64,000 nt of DNA from Xiphophorus maculatus (GCF_002775205.1 NC_036457.1:12748996-12812995); one strand, 5' to 3'; positions 44,422 through 61,408 are shown, counted from the first letter of the stretch. The notes: generated from the sequence alone by a model not told the origin. Numbers and translations are program-made.

Positions 44422-45279
44422 AAGCTGCCCAACAATGTTGACAAAGGATAATCAAGTATATAAAGTGGTCGCTGTGACCTTTTTTCATGTTTTGCTTGGC
44501 TGTATACGAAAGCATTCGTCTTCATGGTATAAATGACTCCAGCAATAATTGTAGCACCTGCAAGGATCTGTACCTAAAGCTAAAATAAGAAATGAAAAAA
44601 CTAAACAAATCGATAGGCTACTAGGTTTGAAAACTTGGACAATATCTGATTTGACGAAATTTGTGTCTCGCAAAAGAATCCACAAATAAGATTCCTCGGA
44701 AACATGTGAAGGGAAATTGTTAGTTGCAGCAGAGTAGTCTTGTCATTTCCTTTTCCTGGATGCTATACCTTTAATGCCCACTAGGTGCTGGACACGTGAA
44801 GTGAGAAAAGAGTTTATTGCATACTATTAAAATGAGAAGAACACAGAAGGCTTGTTAAATATATTTAGCAACTTATGATAATTATTAAGTCGCATACCTT
44901 CTTTTTTGACAACAGCAACTCAGCTTTAATTCAGTGTGTGTTTTAGAAACAATATTGTACTTGTTATATTGAATCAGTTTCTAACGAACCACAAGTACCA
45001 TTACAAGAATTTCTTGTCAAGAGAGAGGAGCTAATAAGTGTCTACACTAGAAATAAGCACATCTGACCAATTTCTTATACTTGTAGTTTACATTCGTATT
45101 GTTTCAAATATTTCTCTTCAAAGTTCGTTAATGTTATTCTACTTTAATTTCAGTTCCAGTTAACCTTTTGGTGAAACGGTAGGTATTGATAACATTAAAA
45201 GGCTAGTTGCGTTTTCAAAAATAATTTTAAAGACAAATATTAAAAATGTAAAAATACTTAGAGCCACATTTAAACATAT

Positions 45280-45700
45280 TTGGAGATAAATTTTCAACCC
45301 ATCTATCATTCCAAAGTAGTCTCTGAGAAAGGGATAGTGTCTTTCCTGTCCTAAGTGAAGAAGACCAACCCCCCAGCATGATGCTTCTGCCACTATGTTT
45401 TATTGTAGGAATGGTGAGTTCAGACTGAGTATAGTTGAAAATAGCATTTTTTTTATTACTAGTGGGCTCTTTTTTGAGCAGTTCGGTGACTTCTGAAGGG
45501 AACTGATCAAATGAGAAGGCCACATATTGTATATTTTTTTTATTATGAACCTTTTGGAAAATGTAACTCTCCATTTCCACATTTATGTGGTACTTCATGT
45601 TGTGCTGTTGTTGAAAAATCTCAATAAAACACATGCAAAAATTGTGTTTTTTCAAAGTCTTGAAAGGCACTGTAGAATCACAAAGACAATTCTGTATCAC
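45280..45700 (-). mobile_element. decayed, internally deleted Tc1-like remnant
   Basis: On the minus strand a start like acagtgcctttcaagac (45656-45672) resembles a Tc1 end. An internal stretch gcatcatgctgggggg (45372-45387) corresponds to the transposase segment around SIMLWG. The frame is not intact across the transposase. Confidence 0.55.
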
Positions 45701-48700
45701 TGAATTATGCAATGAGATTTTGTAGAGCAAAATTTAGCAATCTCTTTGATTAGCTATTTTTCTGGGTACAACAATTATATCAGTTGTTGCGCTGAAAAAT
45801 TCAGTTATTTAAGCGTACATCGGTTCAATAACCTGGTGAAAAATGATCAAACTGTAATTTACATCTGAACTGTGACTTGTAATTCCAGGCTTCAAAAGCT
45901 CCTGAGGGATACGTGACTTTGGCTTATCTAAGCTTTCAGCTATCACTGCTCTTTAAGTACCCTGCCATCTGTAATAAACATAGACCTATCTAGCCCATAT
46001 CCTGTTTTGAACCTGTCAACATGGTACTTTAGCTGAAGAATCTGAACTCTTGGGACTGCCATGTGAGTCATTTCCATGCGTCTCGTTTTTGATGTCGAGT
46101 CTTTAAGGAAACAGGGCCGAACATCCAGCAGGAAGGGATTCCTCCACACTCAGACATTCACAACATCCCAAATATTAGAGCTAAAACGTAAGATTGGAGA
46201 AATGGGTGGCAGGAAATGGAAATGATGCCAGGGTTGACTGTTGCCAAGGTCACCCAGGAGGAGTCTTATGGAGAACCCCTGAGCGTAAACAGCTCAGATC
46301 AAGGCACGGGAAATGCTGTGTGTCATAACTGACGTACTTTATCTGTGATTAACCAGCAGTAAATGTAGGTTGTTGTTCATGTCTGGAGGAACTTGCATCA
46401 CTCAGTAGTCATCTTACACAGATATTCTTATACCATGAGTAAGGTAGAATTAAATTCCAGGGATCCTTTTAAAATGCTTTTAGGGTTATAACGGTTCCTT
46501 TTTTCAAATATCCATGAATATGTATGAAGCTCAACCTAAACCGTTTACACCCATGCCAAGTTTTTAATTCCTGAAAAATGTTCTCTGAGTAATTATGAAG
46601 ACATTATGGAAATTTAAAAATATTTAAATAAATATTTGTAAATAGGAGGAGGAACAATTCTGAGTGAAATTGAATTAAATTGGTAGAACTGCAGATGCCT
46701 CTTTGAACCTTGTTTTAAGAACATATGCAGGTAAGGAGGATGACATTTTGAAAGGGTTTACAGACACTCATTCCACATTTCTGAAATTAGGTGGATTTTA
46801 TAAGGATGAAAAACTGTAAACATGCGTATGAAATAATTTTGGATTGACAAACATCAGGCCTTCGATCCCGACTGGCTGATCAAACAATATATACCTCTTT
46901 CTCCCATTCAGAGCGGTCTAAGACAGAATGCATGTTATTAAATTACTGTAAGTTTAGTGGCCTTTTTCTAAGGAATAAGAAAAGTAATAATCAAATTTTA
47001 AAGATAATTATTTTTGAGAGCATTACTTATCCATGTTTGAATTTGTACCATTTAGTGAATTGCAGTTATTATTGCAATATCAGTGTTTACAGTATTGCAG
47101 TTGCAAAAGACAATTTAGATATATTACTTGTTAGGATATTATATTTCAGGTGCCATGCATCCAAATTCTGAATTTCAGTACTATATTTGACCTCCTGCAT
47201 AGATGTTTGAAATAATTTGTGAAATAAATGAAATCCTAATAAATACACATTTTAGGTTTCACACACTTGATAGAAATAGCAAGTATATGTCTGATATATG
47301 TCATATACTGTATGTCTGATCATTGATTTAATGATATGATCATATGAATGATGTGATAAATTATTTTATGATCTACTTAATTTAGTAAGTATTTACATAA
47401 AATGCTAAAACTGTTAGATTAAAACAAAAACATTTGTTTAGAGGAATATAAGAAGATAGTTTTCTTGCAATTCTGTGCATAATCTTGGAGCAAAATACTC
47501 ACTTTTCTTTGCCATACATTTATGAACAATAGTTATATTTTTTGTAAAATAAATTAATCAGTCTTTAATTATGGTTAACTTTTTACTGACACAATGGATA
47601 CCACAGTTTAAAACTAGGTGCAACACAAAATAAACAAAAATGACAAAAGGGAGAGACCATTTTTCTAAATAAAGCTAAACATGGGAATATGCAATTATGA
47701 TTCATTAAAATGTTTTGTTTTATTGTACATTTTACCATATCTTATCAATCTGACAGTAATTAAGCTGTTCATAGCACTAAGAAACAAACAAACAAAAAAA
47801 TTAAAGTACAAGTACAAGTAACAGAGAGGTTATAGGTTAGCTATAATTCAATGCATACTCAAAAGATCATATTATATATTATGTAAAATAATTTCCCACT
47901 CAGTTCTAAATGAGTTATTGCAATTTATTTATGCAATAGTGCAAAAGTCACAGGAGACATTTTTCTGCATTTCAGTGGCTCTGACTAATGTCCTCATTCT
48001 ATTTTCATACTGTTATATAATATTTTCCAAATCGGAATCTGAAACAAAAATACTTTCACCTTTAAAAAAATGAACATAAAAATTATTTAATCATGTGTGT
48101 GCAGTAATGAGTGAAGGTACTCGGCCAATCTAAGCATATTTGGCTCGGCTGCAAGGGAACTAGTTATTTTATGAATCATATTTGCTGAAACACTAGAGGC
48201 ACAATGTCTCGAGCTGTCATCAGGTGGCCTACTGCTTTGCTTTGTCTATCCTCTACAGTAGCTGTTAAAAGGGGCTCTCTCTCACACTGCTGAACTTATA
48301 CCATCACTCATCTAAATCATTACACCGTCTGCTTTTCAGGATGCGTGCTGTGTAAACTCCGCCTGCGAGCCCTGAGCCGGTGTGACTTATGTGGCCACAT
48401 TGCAGTGCAAAAGATGGGAGGCTGACCTTGAAAATCTGACTTAAGATTATAAACAAAATTTTACAAATTCCTTTAATGCTTAGCCACGTACTTGTATTTT
48501 CATAACTGAACACGTAATTAACTCACAGCTTCTAAAAGTATGACCCAAATACGAATAATTTAACTGTCCTTTACAATTTTACTCTTAGTCAGACTGTTCT
48601 ATAAAGAACGCTTTGCTTCATAAAATGTGCTGGCAATCATATTAAAACATGTATCGGAATGTCTCTTCCAAATATTCCCACACTCCGAGATCACACGTGG

Positions 48701-50129
48701 AACACATAAGGATGTGCTATCTCTTAAATGGAACAACCACATTGCAATTAGGAAGCACAATAGGAACATCCTCCTCTACATTGAGGTGAAGAGTTACACC
48801 GCCCCAGGGAGAATGTGCAGCTCGCAAAAACAACCACATAGTGCTGCAGCATGCGCACGATAGACCAACGCAACATGCTGTGGAGAGAGAGCAATGCAGG
48901 CCAGGCTGTGCAAATGGGGCATGTTCTGCACTTTTCTATGCAGCACACATGCATCAACAAAGGTTGTGTGGTTTAAAGCAGTTTAAAAGCTGCTAAAGTA
49001 CATTTCTCAGCGCGTGTTTCTGCCATTCTGCCAATTGCATCTAAAGCTTTAATGCTAAATAGAAATCTAGCCTTCTACTTCTCCTGGATTGGCAGCCATG
49101 TGCTGGCCTCGCTCTGTGCTTTCGCTGCTCGCTTGTATCTGCTCAGAACAGGTGCCGCATCTCGTTCGGCTGCCGCATTCGCAGCACAGGTTGGGGTGGG
49201 AGGCCCTTGGCCGCTTGCACCGTCCCCCAAGTTTTCCAGGGGTCCCCATCTGCGTCCCCTGCACATCCGCTGCCACATGGCACCTGTCCCTCGACGAGTC
49301 TGGTCCATTCTTCGTCCGGCAACTAACGCGCCTGCCACCAAACACTCCGCCTGGTTTGGAGCCACAATGAGATGAAGAATAGCTGCACCCATAATCCCTT
49401 TGCTGTGAAATGTGTTTCTCTGTGTGCGATTTCCTTCTTTTCCTCCTTTGGCCACATTTAGGGCCAAGTACAAATTGTAAACAGGTTATTATGCTGCTGT
49501 AACACACTCCTACTGGAAATGCTCTCCAACAGCATTTAGTGTTTGCAGACATAGAAGGGTGTTTATCCGGGTAGTTTAATTTGGTGCAAAGTTCACTGCA
49601 CTTAGCGTGATTAGCGTGCAAAATGGCTTTGTTTTGATAATTCCCTCAAAAGCAACTTGAAGTTTTACGCATCTAACAAGTGAATTTTTTGCCTATTTAT
49701 GTCGTTGTGAAATATCTTATGCTTAGTCAGATTGGCTGGAGAGTGTGTGAACTTTTAACTATTGCTACAGGTTTTGAGGACTATTGCTCCAGTCCTCTGG
49801 ACTTTGAAGAAGCTATTTTAACTTGAATACAATGTTACCTAAACTGAATACCCAACATTTTTACAATGTCAGTCTGTACAACAATAACAAAGGACTTCAT
49901 GGTCGCTACTATTGGTAGACTAGAATATTTCAGGCACCACGATTTTAAATTGTGCATTCCAATATCTGACCTTTTGGAAGGACTTTCACTGTCCTTTATA
50001 CAAATAACTGATAAATATCTTAGACACCAAGATCAGAAAGCCTGGGGAGCGGGGAAAAACATGTGGAGAGGAAATCATGGGTTAATTGTAATCAGTATTA
50101 TTTTTACATCAGCTTCGCAATGTCATGTT
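45701..50129. other. intergenic AT-rich sequence with one GC-rich patch
   Basis: No gene recognised. 46200-48250 is strongly AT-rich. A GC- and CpG-richer patch at about 49080-49380 has short overlapping open frames on both strands but no family signature. Confidence 0.4.
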
Positions 50130-50480
50130 TTCATAATATCCATTCTGTTGCAGCTCTGCCTGGACATCAGTGATTGTTCTTCTGCTGTAAGATGAACTTC
50201 TTGATATTTTGCAGTCTTCTTCAATTATGTGATATTTAACTCCATTCATCTTTCCATCAACTATGAAAATCTTCCCTGCCCCTCCTGAAAGTAAAGAATT
50301 CAACAGCATGATACTGTGATCATAATGTTTTATATTGAGAATGTGGTTTTCAGGGTGACACAGAGCTATTTTGCAGCCACACGCAATCCTTGATGTTCCT
50401 CAGACTTCACAGAAAGCATTCATTTCCACTGAGATTAAATTAAACACAACTGAACTCTATTAGTCTGATCAGATTAATCA
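50130..50480 (-). mobile_element. Tc1-like remnant, internally deleted
   Basis: Plus-strand words match the antisense of Tc1-like elements in order: ttcatctttccatcaacta (50243-50261), a run like atcttccctgcccctcctgaaag, and gagattaaattaaacacaa (50431-50449), a terminal region. The middle of the transposase is missing. Confidence 0.55.
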
Positions 50481-50987
50481 GATTAATCAGTTGGATGGTT
50501 GGGTGGATGGATATGGATCGACAGATGGTCGGATAAATTTATAGTAAAATGGCCTGAATCTAATTTTTTTTTTTTTTTTTTGCTTCACAATTATGCACTT
50601 CTATTTGCACATCAAATCAAAATAAAATACATTATGCCTCCCCCGGTAGAAGAACAGGCTGTAAGTTACATCACTCAAACACCAGGCCAAATTTATTTTT
50701 GGGGAGTCTCTGCCTCCATCAGTGCCGTATGCCTTAGTCACGTAGTTCGAATCAGCTACTTCCTCTTGACCTATAGTTATTACGTTAAGAACGTCACATA
50801 GTTGGAATAGCCTGCTTCCAAATAAGATGTGACTGGACGCTCCCTCCCTGGCTACACAATGGACTCTGCATCAACCAGACAGTGAGCCTCCTCTGTCCCT
50901 CCTGAGAACAAGATCAGTGGTCAGCGCTCACTTCTGTCCCATCAACATGGCTAATACGTTACACAGATGTGGTGGCTGCAGGTCGTG

Positions 50988-51028
50988 TACACACACACAC
51001 GCCCACCCCCGCACACACACACACACAC

Positions 51029-51100
<72 letters not shown>
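50988..51100. repeat. (AC)n microsatellite
   Basis: AC dinucleotide run with a short CCCACCCCCGC interruption near its start. His/Thr readings here are not genes. Confidence 0.95.
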
Positions 51101-51101
<1 letters not shown>

Positions 51102-52024
51102 ACTCAAACATATGCTAAGCTACTACTTGAACCGTTGGCGTTGTGTTAGACCAGCAGTCTTGTTTGTTTGCCCAGGGAAGTGACATGACGGCAGAGGAGG
51201 AAATAGGAAACATAACAGACTACCTGACAGACTCATTCCACAGGCTTGACCTGAGAATGGAGCTGAGCCAAGCAGCAATTAGAGAGAAATAACAAGAAGA
51301 GCCTCTTTTGTTTGTTCAGCCTATATCCTCATAATCACAAATATTGTAAACCCTATCATCTGTAAATGTGTGAAGAATTCAATTTGTCAAATTAGTAGTG
51401 ATTGTAATGGGGGAACGGGGACTATGGCAATAATTCCTAGTTGAGCCGGTGTGTATAAAGTTTTAACGTTTCTGCAGTTCACTGAAGTGTCGTGCTACTA
51501 CTTGTTGTCACGTTACTCTCTCCTTGTATTCTTGCTGATTTATAGCTGCTGAAGCAGCACTAAAACCAGACTCTGGCTTTCAGCTTCCAGCTCCGTCTAC
51601 AGGTTGATATGACAATGAGTCAACTTTGAATTAGGAAAAAACGGAGCTTGACAAGTTGAGTGTTTTGCCCTCACTTCCCGAAAGTGTAATATTCTCAAGA
51701 TGAACAAATTGCCCTGAAACAGGCCCATATAACTCTCCTGGGAATCTCACTGAAGACGTGTTTTGATGATCTTTGGCTCGAGCAATTAGGCTGATCATAC
51801 ACTGAGCTAGTAGTTTGATTCCAAATGTCTCAATATGTGGGGCATTATAAAGTAACTAATATTCCAAAAGTTAATATTTTTATGTTTTATTTTATTAAGT
51901 CCACTCATGTAAGTTGGTGTTTAAACTTCTGAATGAGTAAGTAAATATGAATCACTGTTTTTATTTCTTAAACTTTCTTATCACTATTTGATCTGTATTA
52001 AAAGACCAGATGATGATGACAACA

Positions 52025-52056
<32 letters not shown>

Positions 52057-53540
52057 TTTTTAAATTAAAAACAGTACTGTTTAAGTAAATTGCAATAATT
52101 TGAAATATGGTAAATATTTTAATAAAATAGCTTGTCTTTTTTGTTTACTTCAACTCACTGAAATAGAAAGTGATAAAGGAAGTTAGTTTTCCCTTTCTTT
52201 TAATCCTTAATCAATGCACCTTATAATTAAATCTGAATCTGATGTGATGATGGAGAGTTGATGCTTAAGTTTTTGTCCTTGTCCGGGTTACCATGTCCTA
52301 CCCTCAGGTTATGTGATTGTGATTGTTGTGATATTGGACTTTTTCTTCATCAAGGGAGTCTACTGCAACCCCCTAGCTAACACAATGACAGCTCTTGGGC
52401 CCGATGCTTGTCAAAAACCGCTTTTTTACAAACACAAATGCCTGTGGCTGTCTCTGCCTGAATCTCATATTCAGAATTTGACGACACTCAAACTGACCCA
52501 CGGCAGAGTTTAAAACCCTCTGAGGTACGCAGGGTAATGGTCTAACCTTACAGAAATGAGAGCACTAGCCAACTGCAAACACTGCTACATGATGAATGTT
52601 GTCACTCCACACAGTATGATCACATTCGCAGCAAAGTGTCAAAGCTATGAAATCTGGGTTGGATATTGTCCCTAAAAAGGCCAGATTTAGTACAAGTGTC
52701 TATGTGCTTGTGTTAAATATGCAAAAGGCCATGTTGTCACAAACTTCGCAATGAAAAACGGTGGAAGACGAGTAGGTAAAGATGTTAATCAGCCCGGTAG
52801 TCCTTCCTCCCGCCTTCTGAACAGCGGGTTCCCTTCTCTTAATCTGGCTCTTTTAATGCAGGGCCTAGCCAGGCCCAAACATCCTGACGGAGAGAAGCTT
52901 TTCCCTTATCAGTCAGGAAACACTGCTCCTCCGCCACATCCTCTTTACAAGAAGCACGACTCAACCATTCCCAAAAAAATGCAGGAAGAGCAAGCCAGAC
53001 TCCAGGATTTGTCAAAAGCCCCCCCAAATTCCTTTTATTGACACAGAAACAATTTCAAGAGAACGCAGAGAGGGCAAGAAGAGTAGGAGTAGGCAAAAGA
53101 AAAACGGAGGAATTAGAAGGGTTTAAAACACTATATTGTTTTTTTATTTAGTTTTGAACAGATCACAAAAAAGGTCTGCATCAGCAAGATACACCATGGG
53201 GCGAGCAAGTGGGTGTGGGGGCGATGGGTTGGGAAGGGGGGATCGGTGCGCGTTAGAACGACACCCAGAATAAGACTCCAGAAAAACAAAAGGAGGACTG
53301 AGATGGAGGTGGGTGGCAATGAATGCGTCTGTTTTACAGTAATCCTCTGAAGCGGGATGATATGAAGGAAAAAGAGAGCCAATGGGAAACATGACGGAGA
53401 GGGTGGAAAAAGCAAGTGAGTGTCGCTTAAACCTCAAAAGAACCCAAAATAGAAGATACACGGTGTGACGCCCGTATTGAACATGGGTAGATGACTTTAC
53501 AATAGCTCCCAAAACGATCCCAAAAAAAGTAGACGCTCTA
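51101..53540. other. intergenic between (AC)n tract and sox7 3' end
   Basis: Holds an (AAT)n run at 52026-52054. Two open stretches occur (36 codons at 51185-51292 and 97 codons at 52751-53041, both plus strand). Neither has a family signature, and neither is called a gene. Confidence 0.4.
52026..52054. repeat. (AAT)n microsatellite
   Basis: Uninterrupted AAT units, about nine copies. Confidence 0.9.
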
Positions 53541-53554
53541 TAATGTTTAATTGT

Positions 53555-54351
53555 TTTATTTTTTATTCTAGGCATCTAGTCAATCTATGTGGCAGCATCT
53601 CAGTATATATCAGTTATTTCCAGTATTTTCTTTAAATAACAATGAACAAGGTTTGTTCTCTAGTGGTATTGTCATCATATAAAAATCTAATCTTCATAAT
53701 CTTCCATTAATCTAAATTAGCATACACTTAAATTTACCATTATCTTTCAATGAAGAGGTTGACTATATGACTATATTACTAGAGAAGTTGTTAAAATATG
53801 CCTTCCTTTCTTCATTATACACCACTTAATTGAATTGCATAAGAAATGTTCAGCTAAAACCATTTTCAATTACAACTATTGAGGTAAGACTCCCAAACTG
53901 ATGAGAGTGACAAAACAAAAGGCAACATTCAAAATGGAAAAGTATAGATAACAGCGTTACAATTATGCAACAAAAACATCAACAGACTTAAATTAGCTTC
54001 TAAAGAGCATCTGTACATGCCTCCGCAGCTACATTAATTGGTGAATAAACAAGCCTTTTAAGATCGTTGCACTAAAAGTTAGAAATTTCCTAGCAACTGT
54101 CGGTGGCATTCTATAGTAGTCTGTGTCTGTGTCCCTGAGGTGTCCATCTCCGTATCTTCATGTTTCTCAGACTGCTTGTTGTTCACACTCGGCTCCAGAC
54201 AAACATATTGCTCAGTAATCAGTTCAGTTTTTTAGGACAGGAAGAAGTTGCTCATAGATGCTAAAAACTGCAACATTGTCATTCATCTTTGAAACTGTCT
54301 CTACAGTCTGTGCTTTTAATCAGTCTTATGTCTGTAAGTGAACCAGTGGGC
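53555..54351 (-). other. sox7: probable sox7 3' UTR
   Basis: Two closely spaced minus-strand AATAAA hexamers lie at 53562-53567 and 53555-53560, about 790 nt downstream of the sox7 stop codon. No competing ORF or repeat is seen in the interval. The extent is inferred from the hexamers only. Confidence 0.45.
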
Positions 54352-56582
<2,231 letters not shown>

Positions 56583-56834
56583 TTAAGAAGCGCGTCTGAG
56601 ACTCTTAACGAAGTTGTGCGCTTTCTGTCTGCCTGTCGCCTGACTTAAAGCTGTGAAAAACTACAAAAAGACAAGAAAAAAAAAACTGACTTTTCTAATT
56701 AAATTCCTGTGTTGCTTTAAGCTCTAGCTCAACCTGAATGCCTGAACAGATTTCAGGAGAACGCACAGATGCGCAATTACAGCTGCTCCTCCATGTGGGT
56801 TATGATTCTGTCTTTCCTGGTGGATGGGGGAAGG

Positions 56835-56842
56835 CTTTATAT
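56835..56842 (-). promoter_or_regulatory. possible sox7 TATA-like box
   Basis: Minus-strand ATATAAAG lies 280 nt upstream of the sox7 ATG, in a locally GC-richer stretch. It would place a start site near 56805-56812 and a 5' UTR of about 250 nt. There is no direct evidence of use. Confidence 0.35.
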
Positions 56843-56850
56843 TTGAGGAG

Positions 56851-59800
56851 CAGGTTCCAGGAGAAATCCCGCAGGACTCTCGACTCCTCCTTGATTGCAA
56901 GTTAAACCCAGTGGAAGGGAAGGGATAGGATGCAACATTTCAACACAAGTAACTCCTTAAACTAGCCTGACAACACAACAACTCTTGTCATTAACACAAA
57001 TATTAATTAAACTAATAGAAGAACTCATAACATTAGATTCACAAGCTTATTTCAAGCTTCGTAGTTTAAAAAAGTTGTTGAATTCACGTTGAACTCAGAA
57101 AATACATATATTTTTTGTTTTAGCTATTTATTTTTGGAACTTTATCTTTTCTGGTCTTTGTGGAACACCTTGCATGACCATCTTGACAAACCTGTTTTGC
57201 AGTCTTCTCATCTTTCAGAAAACTTCAGTTGTTAAGTGACATTTTGAGATTTCCATTGCACTTTAGGCGTCAGGTTTTTTAGGTTCTTTTTTTTTTTTTT
57301 TTTTTTAGTGTGCAAAAAGAGATGCAAAAACAAAGTACATAAAATGTGACGTTCTTCTCATTTTTACAGGATTATAACCTGTAAATGTTAACCTGTTTAA
57401 TGTTAAGCAATTAACATTAAAGATTCAAAATAATTTTCCTCTCCCTGTGATGGTCATTCTGAGCCACATTTCTGGCTGAGCAAATGAATAAAACCACTGA
57501 GCGCACACAGACTAATCAGTTTCCTTCTGTAGCCAACAGTGGGTGCATATCAAATCCAGGAGTTCCTGTTGACAGGATACTCTCAGCCTGCAGAGGTTTA
57601 GGAGCTCACACTCCCACACACACTCGCTCTCATTGCTCAAAACACAGCCACCAACATCAGGTCACAAATTATCGTATCGGTAATATCTTTGGAGATGAGA
57701 GAAACCTGACCACAGATTACAAAGACATGTTAAAGTTAACATGCAGCTCAGGTTGAAATCCGTGTCTTGTAGGGAGTCGTGCTGCTTCTTACTTGTCAAA
57801 GTAAGCTGTCAGTTTTTAGTTTACCCCCCACAGGAAAAGGATATGGCACCTGAAGCCACAGATTGGACCCGATGCAGGCACATCAGTGATATATAGGGCC
57901 ACACTTCCTCTCCCTGTTCTGACTTGGACTATACTGCTGTGTTACCAGTGAAAGTCAGAGAGTGAAGTTATGGTGAGTTTAGGTATAAACTAAACTTTCC
58001 CATTAGACAGCTAATGTGAGATAAAATGCTTTTGTGTTTTAAATGCTAAATTACAAACTCAGAGACAGGGAGTCCTGAAATGACAAATGCCTCTAAGTTT
58101 TACCCATTATTGCTGGGCAGTTGAGGCATCTCAACTACACTGACAACAAAGGTTATCTCTATATGCTGTAATAGAAATAAATTATTGGAAATAGATTTTC
58201 TTTTTTTAAAATTGTAAAATAACACAAGTTTGCTCAGAAAATATATAATATGAAGAGATATAATAAAATGTTTTAAACGTTTTTTAAGACCTTTACGAAA
58301 TGACAAAGTTCTTTTTAATATAATAAGGTCTTAAAAACACCAAGCAACAAATGCAATTTGAAATTTGACTTTTCATCTCTGCTCGGCTGCTCATGTCAGC
58401 TAGAAAGCTGGATTTTATAATTTAGATAAAATAAACGTTGGCCATAGAAGTTCATTTGTTTTTTACTTTCTAGGGTACTAAGCCCATCTGCCCCTGATTT
58501 GGACTGAGACAGATGATGATTATTCACCTTATTTTATTTTTCATTAAAATAGGTCAGATGCCATTATTAAATTAAAAAAATGTTCATGATGTCCATTTTT
58601 AATATGAATCTACTGTTATTCATCAGGCTAGTTTACAAAATCCTCATATGTGCAAATGAATACACAGTATTTCTTATCATGTCTACACTTTGCTTTAGTT
58701 ATGAGGAGCAATTCAGGGTGAAATTTCACCTTTTTACTTTATTCTTTAACTCATGGGCCACATGACTTGATTGAGCTCCAATGTTGCCTAAAAGTCCACT
58801 TTAGTTTGGCTCACCAGTTCCTCATAATAGGCCGTGTCCTGGAAACTCCCGTCATGGTGTGTTCAACGATTTAGTTAATCTAAAAATGGCTGTGCGAACA
58901 GTTTCTTTTACTTTGTACACTAAATTTGTCTGATTAAAACTCTGGCGGATATCATTTTTGTATGTAAATAAAGAACTTTAAGACGACCAAACCTGAAACA
59001 AGACCAATGCTGCTCTCCCATCTTAAATGAAGTAATGTTACAATCTCTGCCCAGATGTGTCACTGAGTCAAAAAGGGAAGTGCATATCTGTTAAAATGAC
59101 TGAAGTGTCAGACCCAAAACAGCGTCTTTCCTCGATATAGAGGGGATTCCTATGCAAATACTGGTGGATTCTCTATTGGTTCAAAATCCATTTTCCCACT
59201 TTTTCTTCCCCTCTTATATTAAAATAGGTTATAGAAATACAGAAATAGCTACGGTAATCATAATAATTTCCTTTGACTTCTAAGAGCAGAACACATTATT
59301 GATACATTTCATGAAATCTTTAAACAGGTTCAAAAAAGAACCTTTGTGTTTTTATTAAATCTTCTTTAATAAGTCATTTGAAGACCAGAAGCAGAATTGT
59401 CTCAGATTGTGAGTAGAAATTAATTGGCTCATAATGGACATGATTTCCCTCAATAACATAAACACATCTGTTAAATTTGATGCATTTTGAGAATTGAAAA
59501 ATGCAGGAAACCTCCGTTTCTTTGTAAATCATCATTGAGACTAGAATATATGGAATATATTCTATATATAGAAATATATTTGAGGTTTTTTAATAACCAA
59601 TGAGACTGGTTTCTAGGTGTTTACCTAGAAATTATTTTCTGATATAAAAAAAATATTTTCCTGTAACAGTGAGGATAAAAAAAGTGATTGGAGGATCAAA
59701 GATACTGGAAAAAGCATAAAGGCAGTTCTAAAGATTCCTGTTTGTACTTTGTCATATTAGTATCACACTTCTTGAAGTCAGTCAAAGGGTTTTGTGAAAA

Positions 59801-60979
59801 TGGGTTTTGACTGTTAAACACATTCCGGTTAAGATTTCAAGCTGAGATTACTGACCAAAGCTCGTGTGAAAAACAAAACAGTAAAACATGGTAGACGACA
59901 ATCAGTGCGTTGTGTGTTGCAACTTTGCAGCCTTTCAAACAAAGATACAAATCACAAAAATTACAAACCTGAACATAACTAATGTATTTTGGGAAGACGT
60001 GATGCAAGTGGTGTCAAAACTCAAGTCTGTGCCTTATGGCTCTGGGTCAACATCAAAACCTGAAAAACACGTCTAACACGCCTGATGAATGGCTGACAAG
60101 ATATACGGCTCTGTAGGTAATTTTTTTGAAAAAGATGTAAAAAGACATAAAATGGGCTATAATAGCCAGAACTGAACTCGTGGGAGAAAGAGGCCTCAGA
60201 GGTTTGTCAAAGAACATTAGTAAAAAGTATAATGAAGACAGAGTTGCAGTTGTAACCACAATATAGCAAAAGTTGGTTCTACAAAATATTGGTTCAGAAA
60301 GGCTGAACGCATATTCAAGTACACAATCTTTTTTTTGATTTTTATTAAGGAAAAAAACTGGGATGCTCTGCAAGGCACCATAAACCAAACAATAATGTTA
60401 AATCTGACAATTTTTTGTAAAGATTTGTCATATTTCCTTCTAAGCTAGAGGGTGCAACAAGATTTAGCTGATTGTAGCAGGAAATGGAAAGAGAACGGAA
60501 TAAGAATTAGCACACCTGACGTGCCTACAAAGTTAGTCAACCTTTTCTTTCGTCCAGGGAAGACAAAGCACACATTCAGATCATTTCAACACAGACAAAC
60601 CTAAAATAGAGACAAAGAATGCTACAATATTTTCAATGCGCAACACTGGACACCACTGGCATCTTCTTTTCCTCATCCCACACAGGAGCTGGAACAAGGC
60701 GGGTTTGTTAAGAGTTTGTGAAGTCAAACAAACCGGAACATCCTGCGTCACATCTGTAAGGTAAATGGTGACTGTCAGCCAAATCATCTGTGACAAAAAT
60801 ACATACCTGAATACTTCCACTGATTTTGTAACGTGGCCCTACAGTTTATAAACTTCCACAATGGGATATTGTTTTCTCTTTCTGTAGGAGTTATGCTATT
60901 CATAAATTAACCTAATTTCAGGCCATAAAATACAGATACCAGCGTCAATAAAATACCAGAGTCAAAATGTGTGTCCATA
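56851..60979. other. intergenic between sox7 and pinx1, no gene seen
   Basis: AT-rich, without recognised exons, RNA genes or well-preserved repeats. Because pinx1 lies upstream of sox7 on the same strand, this interval is likely to contain sox7 regulatory DNA, but no element could be specified. Confidence 0.45.
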
Positions 60980-60985
60980 TTTATT
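60980..60985 (-). promoter_or_regulatory. possible pinx1 polyadenylation hexamer
   Basis: Minus-strand AATAAA lies 424 nt downstream of the pinx1 stop codon. It is a candidate only. Confidence 0.35.
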
Positions 60986-61408
60986 TAGAAAAATGTCGAC
61001 ATTTCATAGACAGACTCGTTTTAAAAAGCCCATCATGCCAAAGTACCAGATGTCATGTATCACATTGATGACCGCTTTCCTTTCAGTTTTTGAAACGAGT
61101 GATAAACTGGGCGACATGGAGAATATGGAGTTTTGTATACATAAATAGTAATGCATGCAAATAGTAAAAGAATAATAAATGTGAAAACAGCTTTTTTTTC
61201 CCTGAATCATATTTAATGACTCAGGAGATACAAGAATCAGGAAGAGCTAATTTAATTTAAGCCAGCTGCTAAGGCATCTGTTGTTCATGTATTAGAGATT
61301 TCATTTGGTTACAAATATATTTAAAAAGGTCGGTATTAGGACAAGAACACAAGTGAAGTAAAAAGTTTTTGGAAGCTGGACAAATTTAACCAAAACCTAA
61401 ACTCCACC

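Noticed and set aside
49067-49621. GC-rich patch with long overlapping open frames, considered as a gene or CpG-island promoter
   Set aside because: No frame shows a family motif or splice-site-bounded structure, and open frames on both strands are expected from the base composition. It may be an unclassified repeat.
50917-51183. His/Thr-rich open frames
   Set aside because: Translations of the (AC)n microsatellite.
51185-51292. Plus-strand 35-aa open frame next to the (AC)n tract
   Set aside because: Clean composition but too short to judge; no partner exons or family match.
52751-53041. Plus-strand 96-aa open frame downstream of sox7
   Set aside because: Proline-rich with no recognised domain, no splice-site or promoter context, and length compatible with chance in a GC-richer stretch. 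RNA-seq or conservation would be needed.
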